Of a DNA stretch of 64,000 nucleotides, positions 1 through 11,900 are shown piece after piece; the first letter of the stretch is position 1, and every line of letters begins with the position of its first letter. This stretch comes from Juglans regia. Its lineage: Eukaryota; Streptophyta; Magnoliopsida; Fagales; Juglandaceae. Location: the NCBI RefSeq assembly GCF_001411555.2, contig NC_049911.1, forward strand, positions 7,882,209 to 7,946,208, read 5' to 3'. Under the pieces are notes generated by a model, which saw only the letters and a program-made list of their open reading frames with translations, did not search any database and had not been told where the DNA came from. Position numbers and translations under genes: made by a program.

Positions 1-85
1 TGATCGCATATTATTAGGAAAAAAAAAAAAAAGAGAACACGTATGTGAGTAGCGACTCCACCCTTTCCAGGGCAGGGTTGTTACA
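1..85 (+). mobile_element. Tail of a long gypsy-type LTR
   Basis: The first 85 bases match the last ~130 bases of the LTR that ends at 35575: a run of A, then a stretch reading AAGAGAACACGTATGT, then a GGTTGTTACA end. The rest of the LTR lies left of the window. The same join of LTR end to copia sequence occurs at 35575, so the LTR insertion predates duplication of this unit. Confidence 0.7.
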
Positions 86-87
86 AA

Positions 88-610
88 TCAACCTCGGCAC
101 CATTCAGATCATTCTCAGTATTGCCCTTGTTCACCATTGGGATATTCATCAACTCGATGTCAAGAATGCCTTCCTCTATGTTGATCTCCAGGAGGACGTC
201 TTTATTGACCAATCTTCAAGTTTTATCCATCCTGCCTTTTATTCTTAGGTTTGCAAGCTAAACAAGGCCTTATATGACTTAAAAACAGGCCCCTCATGTC
301 TAGTTTGATAAATTTAGTACTTTCCTTATTGCCTATGGTTTCCAATGTAGCTCTGCTGACCCTTCACTTTTCATATATCACTCACCTCTAGGCACTATTA
401 TTTTACTATTATATGTAGATGATATTCTTCTCACTTGTTCAAACCCTTCATATGTTAATGCCTTCACTAGTACTCTTAGTCAACAGTTTGTTATGAAAAA
501 TCTAGGTCCCATACACTAATTTTTGGGCATTCAAGTTAGTCCAACGCCCATGGTGTAGTCTTATCTCAATCTAAGTATGCACTTGAGATTAAGGAAGTGA
601 TTATTAGTGA
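88..610 (+). pseudogene. Ty1/copia reverse transcriptase fragment (unit A)
   Basis: Conceptual translation gives the core of a copia reverse transcriptase: HQLDVKNAFL near the start, a KLNKALYDLK block around 250-290, and the catalytic YVDDILLT block near 415-435. Stops and frameshifts break it, including a TAG after the first block at about 246. Upstream integrase and downstream RNase H are missing, so this is a short relic. It starts directly after the LTR tail at 85 and has a near-identical partner at 35576-36090. The copia family assignment is secure from the YVDD block; the lineage is not resolved. Confidence 0.8.
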
Positions 611-934
611 ATTCATATTTTTTTCTTAATGATTAGGATGTTTAAAAAATCATTTACATTAATGTGCATATTTGAGATGCAGATTTGGTACATCCTAACA
701 TCATCCTAAAATAAAATAACAATATCTTATTAGGATTGGCTAGTCAACTCTGACCTAGATGGGGCCGATAAACTGATTACTAACTTTCTAAATATTAATG
801 AAAAAGCTACTCCCACCTCTCGTTTGATCCTGCTCCCAGCTCCAGCTTGACTTGGCTTCCACAGAATAAATTAAAAAATTGAAAACCCTCGTCTTCTACA
901 AGAAATAGAACAAAACCTAGGTTGCGTCCGCAGA

Positions 935-1680
935 ATGAAACCTAGCCAATATACCCTTTCGTTGCCTCCACAGAACAACCTTACCCCTTCGTCTCCTCCA
1001 CCTTACCATTCCATCCCCTCCATAGAGAACTTGTGTGGAGATATTCCTTTAGAGGATTTGAAAAGATCACTATGCTTGCAGGAAGGGCTTTGCCAGAAGA
1101 TTGAAGAAGATGTTTGTGAAACGGATTTAGTGAACGTGTACTTGGATATTTTTTCCAAAACTCTATTGTAGAGTTTGGGTGAAGCAGGTTGTGAATTTAT
1201 ACTTGAGAAAGAGAAACTGGAAGAATGTACATGGCATTTGGAGCTTTCAACCAAATCAGGAGTTACAGATGCATAGGCTACAGGAGGGTTTGGATGATGT
1301 TCATTCTCTTAATGATTACTAAGGCACTTTTAGAATCAAATTTAAAAAATGTTACCCAAGAAAATAACTTTCTCAATCGAAAGATTACTGAATGGGAAGC
1401 ATTGATAACAAAGTACGAAAGTTATTAGAGTACATATGAGGCCTGCACCGTAGAAAAGTTAGAGTTGGAAAACTCATTGAATCAAAAGACCTTACAAAAT
1501 CACAAGCCTCAAAATGATGTTTCCTCTTTTCAGAAATGAAGGATCCCTTTGTTCTTTTTCTACTTCTTTCTCCTCCTTTTCTTCTTCTAACTGAATTTGA
1601 TGGGCTAACTTCTGAGAAGGAGAATCTAGAGGAGCAGAAAGGGGTTTTCAGGATTGTGAAATGAAGGATCACCTTCATCT
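935..1680 (+). pseudogene. Coiled-coil protein gene fragment (unit A)
   Basis: The plus strand carries a 78-codon stretch (935-1171) containing IPLEDLKRSLCLQEGLCQKI and NVYLDIFSKTL, interrupted by a TAG. It continues in shifted frames with ENNFLNRKITEWEAL (about 1360-1405) and a further Glu/Leu/Lys-rich heptad-like stretch to about 1500. A T/C-rich tract (about 1535-1590) resembles an intron end and is followed by a short TSEKENLEEQKG exon-like piece. The style is that of a very large plant coiled-coil protein, but I cannot name the parent gene with confidence. The same broken fragment recurs at 36440-37190, so it travelled with the duplicated TNL block. Confidence 0.5.
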
Positions 1681-2216
1681 TTCCTTTTTTTTAATAATTA
1701 AAATAAAGATGTGGCAGCCATGTGGCAAATCACGTCAAGCGGGATCTACGAGCTGGACTTGCGAGCGGGGTCTGTAGAACTACCAAATATTAAAGGTGGA
1801 AAAAGTTGGCACATCTTTTAATACGCGTGAATGGCTGTGAGATTTTAGTACGTATGAATGGCCACTATTCATGTAATATTAGAAATTTGTGAAAAAAATG
1901 TTAAGGAACACTGCTAAGGTCGGTCGATGTTAATCCAAGGGAAATTTTATTTGAACTAGATCTGGAATTGCTTAGCTGATCTCTTTTGTACAACCTAAAC
2001 ATTGAAGAGTTGTATCTCATAATTAATGTACATGATCAACTGGTATAGAGCACTGCAAATCTCACACTTTGGCGTTCTCAAACGTCTTTTCCAATCACTA
2101 GCATTAAGAATTGATGAAGCCCCAATATATACAAGAATTGCATCCATTTAAACAACTTGGCCTGGAGTACTGAGTACTGACGGCCACCTCACATATTTTA
2201 ATTCCTTAATATGGCC

Positions 2217-2825
2217 TTAGAAACGAATAGGTACAACAACATGACTACCCATTTCGAAACAACAAAAAAGATGATGCCTAATTTCAAATTTTAAACCATA
2301 AGGAATAGAGGTATTATAGAATCCAGAATGAGGATGTTGAGATACAAGGTCCGCCCTGCACTCTTTCACCTTCACGTTTGAGCTGCTTGTTTTAACTGAT
2401 GCTCCAATGTAGCTCCATCCTTTCAAATTATTTGACTGCTCCAAAAACCACTTGGCTGGTAGATACACCCCAAACCCAATTGGCCCTATAGAAGGGTCTT
2501 TGGGGGCACATAGGACTAAGGGATCTTTTAGAGGACCTTCATTAGTCTCAAAATGATAAACAAACTCAATAAATTGGCCTTCATCAGGATGTCTGCGCTT
2601 GAAAATCCTTGGATCTGAATTCTCTACCTCATCATCAACTTCATAAATAGTAAGATGAGCATATCCCTCCCACTTACTATTATTATGTAAGTTTGCATGG
2701 ATTTGAAGTGTCACATGAGAACCAAAACTTCTCATGTTGAGCTCTGGAATTTCAGCTCCCAAGGAAGGTCCACACATTACCTTGGGATTAAAACTATTAG
2801 TTTCCTGCATATGAAGTAAGAACAA
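2217..2825 (-). pseudogene. Post-LRR (C-JID-like) exon of TNL copy A
   Basis: An open stretch of 202 codons. It contains a GAEIPELNMRSFGSHVTLQI block, a beta-rich region (HLTIYEVDDEVENSDPRIF) and KGWSYIGASVKTSSSNVKVK near the end. This is the beta-sandwich post-LRR domain commonly found at the C terminus of TNL proteins. The usual tryptophan of the IPEWFN motif is missing here but present in copy C. It is the best-preserved exon of copy A. Confidence 0.8.
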
Positions 2826-3048
2826 AAAACAGAAAGATGTTAATTGGAGTATATTAAATGTCCACTCCTACAAAACATCTTATGAAGAGATCAAAGAGAC
2901 TCACAACGTCATAGCCATTTGTTTGCAACTTACTTTCTTCATGATTCAAGCTTCTAATGTAGTAGACTTTGTCATCAAAACCAATATAAAAGGCCCCAAT
3001 AGAGTCATCATTGGTCATAAACATTTCTTGCATAGAGCAAGCATCATT

Positions 3049-3925
3049 TCAGCCAAACTCTGGCATTGCGAAAAACTTAGTGAATTTGATAGCAGTTCCA
3101 CTTTTATACAATTGTTCCAGATACCCATCACCATTCGTGTCTTCAATTCCACCAAGTGTGAGGCAATCAGATACATCTAGAATTTTTAGAGATGACAAAC
3201 TATAAATAACGCTTGGAAAAATTGAGAGCTTTTTGCAGTTATGTAAAGACAATATGGAAAGGCCGCATAAACTCTTAAATGATGGGGTAGTTCCTTTATG
3301 GCAGACTGTCCAAATAAAGTAACCGCAATGAAGTCATGTTTCTCACAATGTCTGGGAACTTCTCAAATCTTGAACAATCCGAAAGATAAAAATATTCAAG
3401 AGACTCCAAGCTAATCTCATTTGGAAACCATTTAAGACGTTTGCAAGCATGTAGATTCAATCGTCTAAGCCATTTGAGAACACCAATAGATTTCTGGAGC
3501 TTAGATAAACTTGTACAACCATCAAGGTCTAGTGTCTCAAGACTTGGGACTCCGGTGAAGTTTGGTGTCTCCAACAAGTTTCGAGAGCCGCTAAGATCAA
3601 AGCGTTTCAAACTCCCAAAACACTGTTATAAAAAAATAAATATTGAACAAAAAAAAGCACTAACGAGCTTAGTACCATTAGTAGAAAGAAGAACAAGATG
3701 AACAAGAAGAAAACACCTTACACTAATTCCCTTCCATAGTTGCTTGATGTGACTGCATTGAAATCTAAGTTCAACAAGATTGTTTGCTTGAAAGTTGTTT
3801 GACAAGGATTTTGAAGGATATTCAGACCATTCTAGCACCCGTAACCCATGTGTTGACATGAATTTTAAAGGGTCGCTGTGCCAATGCAGATTCAATAACT
3901 TTTCACAGAGATTAGAAAAACTCAT
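3049..3925 (-). pseudogene. LRR exons of TNL copy A
   Basis: The exon at 3925-3725 gives LRVLEWSEYPSKSL and NNLVELRFQCSHIKQLWKG, the typical first TNL leucine-rich repeats. It is followed by a ~100-bp intron and then KRFDLSGSRNLLETPNFTGV onward (3610-3296). The repeats follow LxxLxLxxC spacing (SLETLDLDGCTSL, RRLNLHACKRL, SLEYFYLSDCSRF). A frameshift near 3295 separates the last block (LSSLKILDVSDCLTLGGI, 3252-3049). Confidence 0.85.
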
Positions 3926-4387
3926 GTTGACAAAACTTGTGTTTTAAATTTTAAGAATCCCAATTTCTTCCTCTTCGAGAAGGCTCTAACACTAAATCAT
4001 TCCTCATTTTGATTAGGTAAGTTTAACACTATGCCTTCAATCACTAAAAACCAAGAACAATAAGGTTGTGTGAGAAATATTTGCAAAAAACTTAAGAATT
4101 AGAATGAAAATACACTATACATTTATATCTGGATTAATCCACTTATAGTATTATTCTTCAACACGTGAAGGACATCCTTATAATGCTACAATCTACTACG
4201 CCGACCAGGCTCTTCGGCAGATTCATCATAAACTATTTCTTGACCCATTTTTTTGTTTCCAATCATGCATCCTCAACCTTTTAGAAGAGATGGTTATAAG
4301 ACATTTCTCCATGAGAATATCAATATTGAGGTATGGGTAGTAACCAAAACTTTCTAATATATCCATTAAAATGTTATCTAAAAGCTC

Positions 4388-5242
4388 TCATTTGAAAAAA
4401 CAAGCGATATCTAAAAACAGTTTCTTTTGCAAATCCACCAATCCATCAAAACCTACTTGAAGTATATCTAAAATTCCTTTATTAGGATTTGCTTTCAGTC
4501 GATCCCAAGCACCTTTCCATGCATTTGTTCCTCTACCAAACAAGGAGGAACCTAAAACTTTGAGAGCTAAAGGAAGGCCTTGAGCATATTTCACAAAGCC
4601 TTTGGATAAATCCACATAATTTTCTTCAGGCTAGGGTTTCTTGAAAGCTACCAAACTAAAGAGTTGCAATCCTTCATCATTATTCAACTTATTGACCTTA
4701 TAGATATCATTCAGTCCACGTCTTTTCAATAGATGGTTATCTCTGCTTGTTAAAATGATTTTACTCCTCGGACCAAACCAATCATGGTTCCCTGCTAATG
4801 CTGTTAGATGTTCTTCTCTGTCCACATCGTCAAGGACTAAAAATACTTTTTTATAACATAGTCTATTTCGTATCATGCTCATTCCCTCACGATCATCCCA
4901 TATATTTATTGCCCTTTCCATGAAGATCTTAGAAAGAAGTTGTTTTTGTAAAGAAACTAAACCACGATTCTAGTTTCTTCTCTAATACAAGCAATAAAGC
5001 TGCTAGCTTCATATTGGTAAGATATTCTATCATAAATGACTTCGGCCAAATTTGTCTTACCCACTCCAGCCATACCATGAATTCCTATGAAGCGAACATC
5101 ATCCAATCCAATACCAAGTATGTTCATCATTTCCTCCACACGGGATTCTATTCCAACAAGGTCTTTGGAAAGAGTTGAAAAGTTACGACTCAATCCTTGT
5201 AGTATCCTTTTAATGATTTCTTGGACAATTGTTGATTCATAC
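4388..5242 (-). pseudogene. NB-ARC domain exon of TNL copy A
   Basis: It starts at the splice acceptor (5242) with YESTIVQEIIKRIL. Motifs in order are: LVGIESRVEEMM; P-loop GIHGMAGVGKT with its lysine intact; kinase-2 VFLVLDDVD (about 4840); RNBS-B SKIILTSRDNHLL (about 4770-4730); and GLPLALKVLGSSLFGR (about 4580-4535). A TAG after VAFKKP (about 4632) truncates the reading frame, and a frame change near 4388 breaks the ACFF block. A degenerate MHD-like MHDW can be read downstream near 4265. Confidence 0.9.
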
Positions 5243-6689
5243 CTGGGAAAAATGATAAGATAATTAATTATTATGAGATAGTGATAGACTTTCAAGAGCC
5301 AAATGTATGGTAATGTATGAATGTGCAGTATAGCACATTATAAGGAGCATAGTTTTGGGATTTTGGTTGTAACCTCCATGCTCCCTTTGTATAAGGTATT
5401 ACTCTACCATAAATAAGGGTTATCAATAAAATTAGAGTACCACTCTCATATCTTCAATGTTATAGCACCCACTAATGTTTAACTTTTGACCCTTATATTT
5501 CCATTGTTTTTTGGTGAGAATTAAGAGAGTTTGGGTATTGTTTCAAAATTAGAATTCATAGGAGAATTGTAGGTTTTGATAAGGAATCAAGGTTTCTTGG
5601 TACATTGATGATCTGGGAGTCGTTGTTGATGCCAAATCCAAAGGGACAAGGCATGAAATAGTTTCATATAATTGATAGTAAAGTACAAGGGAATTGGCTT
5701 AGGGAGCAATGTAATGATATGTAGTCAAAAGTAACAAGTGCATATAGTAAAGCGGCTACAGGAAGGAAGTTGTGGCTCTGAGGATGAAGAGAAGCCATAG
5801 AATGCATGCTGACTTTGAGAGGAATAGATATGGATGCAAATTAAGAAGGTAGTCAGTCCCTAAAGTGGAGGAACCATGAGTGATGATACAATTAATAGTC
5901 TGACAAATATACATATTTTAAAAAAATCCAACTGAGAGGGAAAATTGGATGATGGCAATAGCTAAATGGCCAATGGTCGAAGGTGAAACGATTAATATTA
6001 GAGGGCAAGCACCAATTGAATGGGTAGGTAGATCCTCCTTCATCGTTTCCGTAAATTCGTGGTCATCCGAAACCAAAAGCAACCAACTAGATCTTGATTT
6101 AGAAACATTAAATAGATCATCAAATATTCAATCTGATGTACAAATATGGCGTATCATGTAAAGCCATATTAGTTTATAAATTAATTTTTGTAAAATCTCT
6201 TACGGGAGGTTTCGATAGTGAGTTGAGATGAAAGTTGAATAACATACTATTAGAATATTATTTTTTAATATTATTATTCCTTTGAGATTTGAAAAGGTTA
6301 AATTGTTTATTATACTTGGTGTGAAAATTTAAGAAATTTGTAATAATCTAGATGAGATAAGTTGAGATTGAGATGAAATATTTTTTTTATCCAAATCTAG
6401 TCGTGGTAGTAGCACTTCTCTAAAAAAAAGTAATAGATCGTAAGGATCAAATGTTAAATTTATTTAATTAAAGGGATTTGATTTCACCTCTAGAATTTAT
6501 AATTTTTGTCACAACTAGATCTTTAATTGATCAACACGAGTCTAACATGTGTATTTGTGTATTTATATGGATCCAATTAAATTTGATTGGTACAACTAGC
6601 TGGAATCCAATTTTATGGGGGTACAAATTTGAGAATCTCCAACATATACATGGATGCTCTCGCTATAAGAATAAAAGAAAAAATGTTAT
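5243..6689 (-). other. TNL copy A intron 1
   Basis: This is the interval between the TIR exon and the NB-ARC exon. The acceptor is visible at 5243-5244 (minus strand TTTTTCCCAG followed by GTATGAATC). Bases 5245-5885 match copy B (40456-41069). The more distal part holds a MITE-like insertion at about 6204-6402 and no credible coding sequence. Confidence 0.7.
6204..6402. mobile_element. Candidate MITE inside TNL copy A intron
   Basis: About 200 bp with imperfect terminal inverted repeats: AGGTTTCGATA on the left (6207-6217) and TATCCAAATCT on the right (6389-6399), the latter reading AGATTTGGATA in reverse complement. GTTGAGATGA-like motifs sit next to both ends. It has no coding capacity. 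The target duplication is not clear, so the superfamily is unassigned. Confidence 0.45.
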
Positions 6690-7187
6690 CTAAAGATGAA
6701 AATGCCATCCGGATATGTTGTCCACTTCTTTCAAAGCAACTCTCCACTTTTGCATCTTCACCATATCAATATTACGGTCTTCTTCATGCCTAGCAAAAGC
6801 TTTTGCAAAAGCTCCAGTTTGGTTTTGTACCTCAGAGGGATCAACATGGTAGAAAACAGGCAAAACTGTCAAACCCGTCTCTCTTATGCATTTGATAATC
6901 TGGGCAAGTTCAGTTAAGCACCATCTTGAGGAAGCATATTTTTTGGGATAATGGGGATGGCGTACATGGATTCATTATTGCTTTCAAGAGCTCTTGTTTC
7001 TCGTCGTCTTTAAAGGCGATAATGCCTTTCTTTTCTAAAGTAGTGTGTATAAATGGTCTGTAAAACTTTTGCGGATGTCTTCGCCATGGAAATTGAGGAA
7101 AACATCATGTATCCATTGAGGTCTTGGAGAGTTGTAAGAAGACGGTGGTACTGATGATGAGACTCTTTGAGTGCTTAGGGGAACCAT
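6690..7187 (-). pseudogene. TIR domain exon of TNL copy A
   Basis: The probable start codon is at 7187, giving MVPLSTQRVSSS and then the TIR-1 motif region (HDVFLNFHGEDIRKSFTDHL). A frameshift follows at about 7065, after HLYT. The next block (LEKKGIIAFKDDE) runs into a second shift before YASSRWCLTELAQIIKC. The last block (TVLPVFYHVDPSEV, about 6870-6830) is the TIR-3 signature. The exon ends in a stop at about 6690 without an obvious GT donor. It is followed by the long intron, as is normal for TNLs. Confidence 0.85.
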
Positions 7188-8393
7188 TGGAAACTTGGGG
7201 GAAAAAAAAAAAAACTTGTTTAAAGAAATGCTTGCTAGCTAGTAATTTGAAATGACTTGGAGAATTATGAGAAGAGCTAGCACTAACAGACTAGCTAGAG
7301 ATATATATAGGAAAGAGGCTCCCTTGCTTTCCAAACTATCAAACAATTTAACAGGCATCACCATTAGTGGGAATCAGGCCAGCTTGATCATGGGTTGATG
7401 TTAATTTCAGCCTAGAAGACGTAAACAAGATGGAAGAAAATTTGAGATAAGTTGAGTTGGACAATTGATGCACATTAATGGTCTTGGCCGCGGGTTTCCA
7501 CTGCCAATCACGTCTTCCACGGCATGATCACAAGTCCAAACTTCCAGTTGATCTATTGTTTGGCAAACCGAGTCATTAGAAGATTTTATTCTTCATCTTA
7601 AATTTTGGTTTCTGCAAAATATATTGGGAAATAGGCATAAAATTTATATTTGGTAAATATCCGACCATGTTTATGTTAAGAAATTAAGTTGTTAATTTGA
7701 TAAATAGCTTACAAGTTATTTTTGTGCTTTTTTTTTTTTTTCTTTTCAAAGTATTAATTTTGAGTTGAAAACATTTGTATAATTTTAGGCTTTCTTTTTA
7801 ACTTTAGCTTGATTTTCTTGATTTCAATTACTATGTTTTATTTTATGTTAATTGAATTTTTTTAGATTTTTTAACATGGCATGTTGATTAGGCATTTTAG
7901 TTTCTGTTAAAATGCAAACTATGTATTTTAGTTCCTTTATTACGTGATTAGTTTTGATACATCAAGAGGGTAACATGTCAACCAATGTGAAGTTTGACAT
8001 ATATATATATATATATATGTATATGTATATGAACGGGATCTTTATGTTGCATGCAGATCTTAATTTCAACGAATTAATTAGAAGAAAAACGAGATCCAAG
8101 AAAATTTGAAAGAGACTTTCAGAATCCATGAACCTTGGTCTTGGTGAATGGACGGGTTTTAACTTTAAGTGCCAGTCATGTCTTCTAGTTGATCATTATG
8201 TTAAGAAAATTATTTATTTCATATGAACCAATAAATTACTTTCTGATTTTTTTCCTAATTTATGGTAGCTGCTAAAAGTTTATTTCCACTTTTCATTATA
8301 AATAATATTCTTTCACTAAGCCACGATAAACCTTTTACGATTTATCTCGTACGGGGTGTTACATCCATCCCGCCCCCGAGTCCCACTAGCTAA
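7188..8393. other. Upstream region of TNL copy A, non-coding
   Basis: AT-rich sequence between the TNL start and the Reina-like element. It contains an A tract (about 7202-7214), an (AT)n microsatellite at 7999-8018 and no ORF with recognisable content. If copy A was ever transcribed, its promoter lay here; I cannot point to a definite TATA box. Confidence 0.5.
7999..8018. repeat. (AT)n microsatellite
   Basis: About ten AT dinucleotides in a row in the intergenic region. Confidence 0.9.
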
Positions 8394-8898
8394 TGATAGG
8401 TCCCTTATAATTGTAGATGATAAAACTCAAGTATATGTCCTCTTCGGGTGAGGATGTACCACAATTAAGTGCTGGAATAATTTTCTGCCCTCTCATTGAT
8501 AATCCACGACTGTTTAAATAGCAGTCCATAAAACTAAAATTACAAATTGAAAACAGAGTTGCCGAAAACAGAGGAACTACCTAGAGCCACTACTAGTGAC
8601 TGACGCCTAACCACTGAACCAATGAAATTTGACTTCACAATCCACGTTCTAACGGAAATAGAAATGCAACAACAGAAAAATAAATGCAGCAACAGAAAGA
8701 TTAACAGAAAATAGAAGCTGACTTCAACAACTACGACTTAGTCCATGCACGTATGTGACTTCAACAGCTGTGACTCAGTCCATGCACGCATGCATGCCAC
8801 TCCATGCACTACGTCCTTGTTAGCCTTCGCACGTCTAACCTCCTCCTATATACTTGGGATTTGGTTTTAGGCCCCTCCCCAAATGTCGTGGCCTATCA
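8394..8898 (-). repeat. 3' LTR of Reina-like element
   Basis: 505 bp with TGATAGG...CCTATCA ends. It differs from the partner LTR at about 20 positions by my eye count, nearly all transitions. Confidence 0.93.
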
Positions 8899-9544
8899 AT
8901 ACTCCCCTCCTCAATTGGATCCTTGTCCTCAAGGTCCATATTCGGAAACTGCTCTAGCAACGATTGCTTTGTCTCCCACGTAGCCTCCTCTTCAGGTAGA
9001 AGTTTCCACTGAACCAGGCTTTCTTCTTCAAAGTTGTTTCCTCGTTTGACCCAGCGAGTGTCCAATATTTTTTTTGGTCTAGAATAATAAGGCCCTCTAC
9101 GTTGACTGGCGGCATTTCCGTAGATGGTACCACCAGATCGCCCACGAATTTTTTTAGCAGTGAAACGTGGAATACCGGATGAACTCTGGCTCCTTCCGGC
9201 AGTTGAAGCTTGTAAGCAACCGCTCCTATTTTTTGCATGACTGGGTATGGTCCATAAAAGCGACTAGCAAGTTTCTGGTGAGCACGTTTGAAAATTGATT
9301 GCTGACGGTAGGGATGCAACTTGAGAAACACCATATCCCCAATTTCGAAACTCACCTCCCTTCTCTTTTGATCCGCTGATTGTTTCATGCGATTAATGGA
9401 AGTGTCCAAATTTGCTTTTAGTTGACGCAGCAGTTCATTTCTGGACACGAGATTCTGGTCTACCTCATGCACCGAAGAGTCTCCACTATGGTAATTGGGA
9501 AACAGAGGAGGCAAACGACCATATAAGGCTTGGAATGGAGTCAT
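8835..9544 (-). pseudogene. pol: Reina-like integrase C-terminus and chromodomain
   Basis: The frame at 9544-8954 gives MTPFQALYGRLPP and the integrase C-terminal GPY/F-type region (ASRFYGPYPVMQKIGAVAYK), then shifts near 9090. The frame at 9065-8835 continues with the chromodomain (WVKRGNNFEEESLVQWKLLP, then EEATWE). It ends 60 bases before the 3' LTR. In chromoviruses the chromodomain steers integration towards particular chromatin; its presence defines this as a chromovirus. Confidence 0.88.
8899..8912 (-). other. Polypurine tract of Reina-like element
   Basis: The minus strand reads GAGGAGGGGAGTAT immediately before the 3' LTR. This is the expected plus-strand primer for reverse transcription. 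Confidence 0.75.
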
Positions 9545-10770
9545 TCCAGTAGACGCATGATATGTTGTATTAAACCATAGTTTAGCCCATGGAATGTAGG
9601 TGTTCTACTTGCGTGGCCATTGATGAACGAAGCAGCGCAAATATTGTTCACCACTTCCGTCTGTCCGTCAGTTTGCGGATGATAGGCGGAGCTGAGTTTT
9701 AACTGAGTACTAGACATATGAAAAAATTCTTGCCAAAATCGACTAATAAAGATGGGATCCCGATCGCTAACAATCAATTTAGGGAGACCATGCAATTTAA
9801 TAACTCCTTCAACAAATTCTTCAGCCACGCTCTTAACAGTAAATGGATGAGTGAGAGTTAAGAAATGTGCAAATTTACTTAACCTGTCAACTACTACTAA
9901 GATTGTATCCTTGCCGTGGGAAGTTGGTAAACCTTCAATGAAGTCAAGAGAAATATCATCCCAGACTTGACATGGGATGGGCAACGGTTGTAGGAGCCCA
10001 GCAGGGGGAAGCGTTTCAGATTTCATTTTCTGGCATATCTCATAGCTTTTGACATACTCTTGGACGGATTGGTGCATTTTCGGCCAATAAAATTGTTGGG
10101 CTAGCCGTTTGCATGTACGTAAGATGCCTGAGTGCCCTCCAATCTTGGTATTGTGCGCCTCATGCAACAGCTTAGCGCGTAATGACTCGCACGATGGAAT
10201 GACTACCCTTCCTTTAAAGAACGAAAGTCCTTGACATTGTGTATAGGGTCCTTCGGTTTGAGTCTTGGTCGTCTGATTAATAGATTGAATATAGCGATCA
10301 CCTTCATAAGCATCTTTAATCTCATCCCACAAGGTTACCGTTGCTACGTGTAGATGATTAATTACTGGGCTGTTTGGCTTGCGTGACAGAGCATTTGCAG
10401 CTGAATTCTCACGTCCCGAACGGTAAATAATTTCATAGTCGTAGCCCATTAATTTGGCTACCCATTTTTGCTGCTCCGGAGTTGCCACACGTTGATCCAG
10501 GAAATACTTCAAGCTGCGTTGGTCAGTTTGGATAAAAAATTTCTTTCCCAGTAAATAAGGTCGCCATAGGCGAATGGCTTCTATAATGGCAAGCATTTCT
10601 TTGGCGTAGGTTGACCATGATTTTTTTGTAACTCCTAGTGCTTGGCTCATAAAGGCAATGGGCTTGCCTAGTTGAGTTAAGTTCGTGCCAATTCCCTCGC
10701 CTGATGCGTCAGTTTCAATGGTGAAAAAATCATTGAAATTAGGCATAGCCAAAGTTAGGGTAGCGGTCAT
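9541..10770 (-). pseudogene. pol: Reina-like RNase H and integrase core
   Basis: The longest open frame in the window, 409 codons. RNase H begins at FFTIETDASGEGIG, with KEMLAIIEAI and FIQTDQRSLKYFLDQR. The integrase zinc-binding region has the CQKM half of an HHCC finger. The catalytic core shows DFIEGLP (first Asp), VSDRDPIF (second Asp) and HPQTDGQTE (Glu), so the D,D,E triad is present. A frameshift after QTEVVNN (about 9640) garbles the last ~30 codons. Confidence 0.92.
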
Positions 10771-11900
10771 TGCTTGCTTAAGAGTCGAGAAGGCTGTTTC
10801 GGTTCTTCATGCCATCCAAACTTCCCTTTCTTGAGTAGGCTGGTGAGGGGTCGAGCGATAGTGCCATAATTTTGAACGAACTTTCTGTAATATCCTGTCA
10901 AGCCTAAAAAACCACGCAATTCAGAAATATTAGTAGGTCGTGGCCATGCGAGCATGGCTGCAATTTTTTTGTCATCAACCTTCACTCCTTGAGGCGTACT
11001 GATATGCCCCAGATATTCCAATTCTTGCTGACCAAAGGCACATTCGCTTATTTTGGCAAAAAATTTATGCTGCCTCAAAATCTCCAAAGTTTGTGCCACA
11101 TGCACCACATGCTTATCCCACGTTGAACTATAGATGAGAATATCGTCAAAGAAAACCAAAATGAACTTTCGAAGGTGAGGTCGAAATATAGAATTCATGA
11201 TGGCCTGAAATGTCGAGAGTGCATTACAAAGGCCAAAAGGCATTAGGAGGTATTCGTAATGGCCATTATGAGTACGAAAAGCAGTCTTAGCAATATCAGA
11301 AGGATTTACTCTTATTTGGTGATAGCCGGCTCAGAGATCCAACTTTGTAAAATATGATGCGCCATATAATTCATTCAGCATGTCTTCCACTGTTGGAATG
11401 GGAAATCGATCCTTGATAGTGACCTTACTGAGTGCGCGGTAGTCAGTGCAAAATCGCAAACTTCCATCTTTTTTCTTTACGAGTAGTACCGGTGAAGAAA
11501 ATGGACTGGTGCTAGCACAAATATGCCCGGAATCTAGCATCTCTTGGACCTGCCTTTCGATTTCTTCCTTCTGAAAATGGGCATATCTGTAGGGGCGTAC
11601 GTTAATCGGTTCGGTGCCCTCTTTGAGTGTAATGCAATGATCTACCTCGCGTATAGGTGGTACACAAGAGGGGTCTTGGAACACATCCTCGTATTCCTGT
11701 ATAACCCGTTGCAAGTCTTGATGCTTGACTTCAGAAAATTCACCTTGTAAGTTCTTCTTCGTGGTCGACGGAATGCATAGTGCAAACAACGTATGACCCC
11801 TTCGGCATTCTTTTGACATTTCTTTTAATGTAGCCTCTTGAATAGCTTGTTCGTCCAATCCTTGCAATCTGTAGGCTTGCTTATTCCAGTTGAAGTCCAT
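10767..11900 (-). pseudogene. pol: Reina-like reverse transcriptase
   Basis: The first part (11900-11331) runs from the protease-RT linker to VLLVKKKDGSLRFCTDYRAL and ends at a stop just after YFTKLDL. The region to 11244 is readable in the correct frame. The next part (11243-10767) has MPFGLCNA and the catalytic block FFDDILIYS at about 11150, then [15 protein letters not shown] (thumb). The catalytic aspartates are kept. The polymerase is split by at least one stop and a shift near 10800. Confidence 0.92.

Larger units (their letters stand above)
2217..7187 (-). pseudogene. TIR-NB-LRR resistance gene relic, copy A
   Basis: This is the most complete of three related TNL copies. Reading right to left it has a TIR exon (7187-6690), a large intron, an NB-ARC exon (5242-4388), LRR exons (3925-3049) and a C-terminal post-LRR domain (2825-2217). 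TNL proteins are cytoplasmic or nuclear immune receptors: NB-ARC binds ADP/ATP, the LRR senses effectors and TIR has NADase activity. The P-loop GMAGVGKT is intact here, unlike in copies B and C. The gene is nevertheless dead: the TIR exon has at least two frameshifts, a TAG lies in NB-ARC near 4632, and further stops and shifts separate the LRR blocks. Copies B (37759-40453) and C (49758-52766) lack the TIR exon. Confidence 0.9.

Noticed and set aside
2217..2825. A 202-codon open frame that could be a stand-alone gene
   Set aside because: Homology and position show it is the post-LRR exon of TNL copy A; the start methionine is incidental.
9541..10770. Functional host integrase-like gene (409 open codons)
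   Set aside because: It is flanked by matching LTRs with PBS and polypurine tract and sits in standard gypsy order, so it is retroelement pol.
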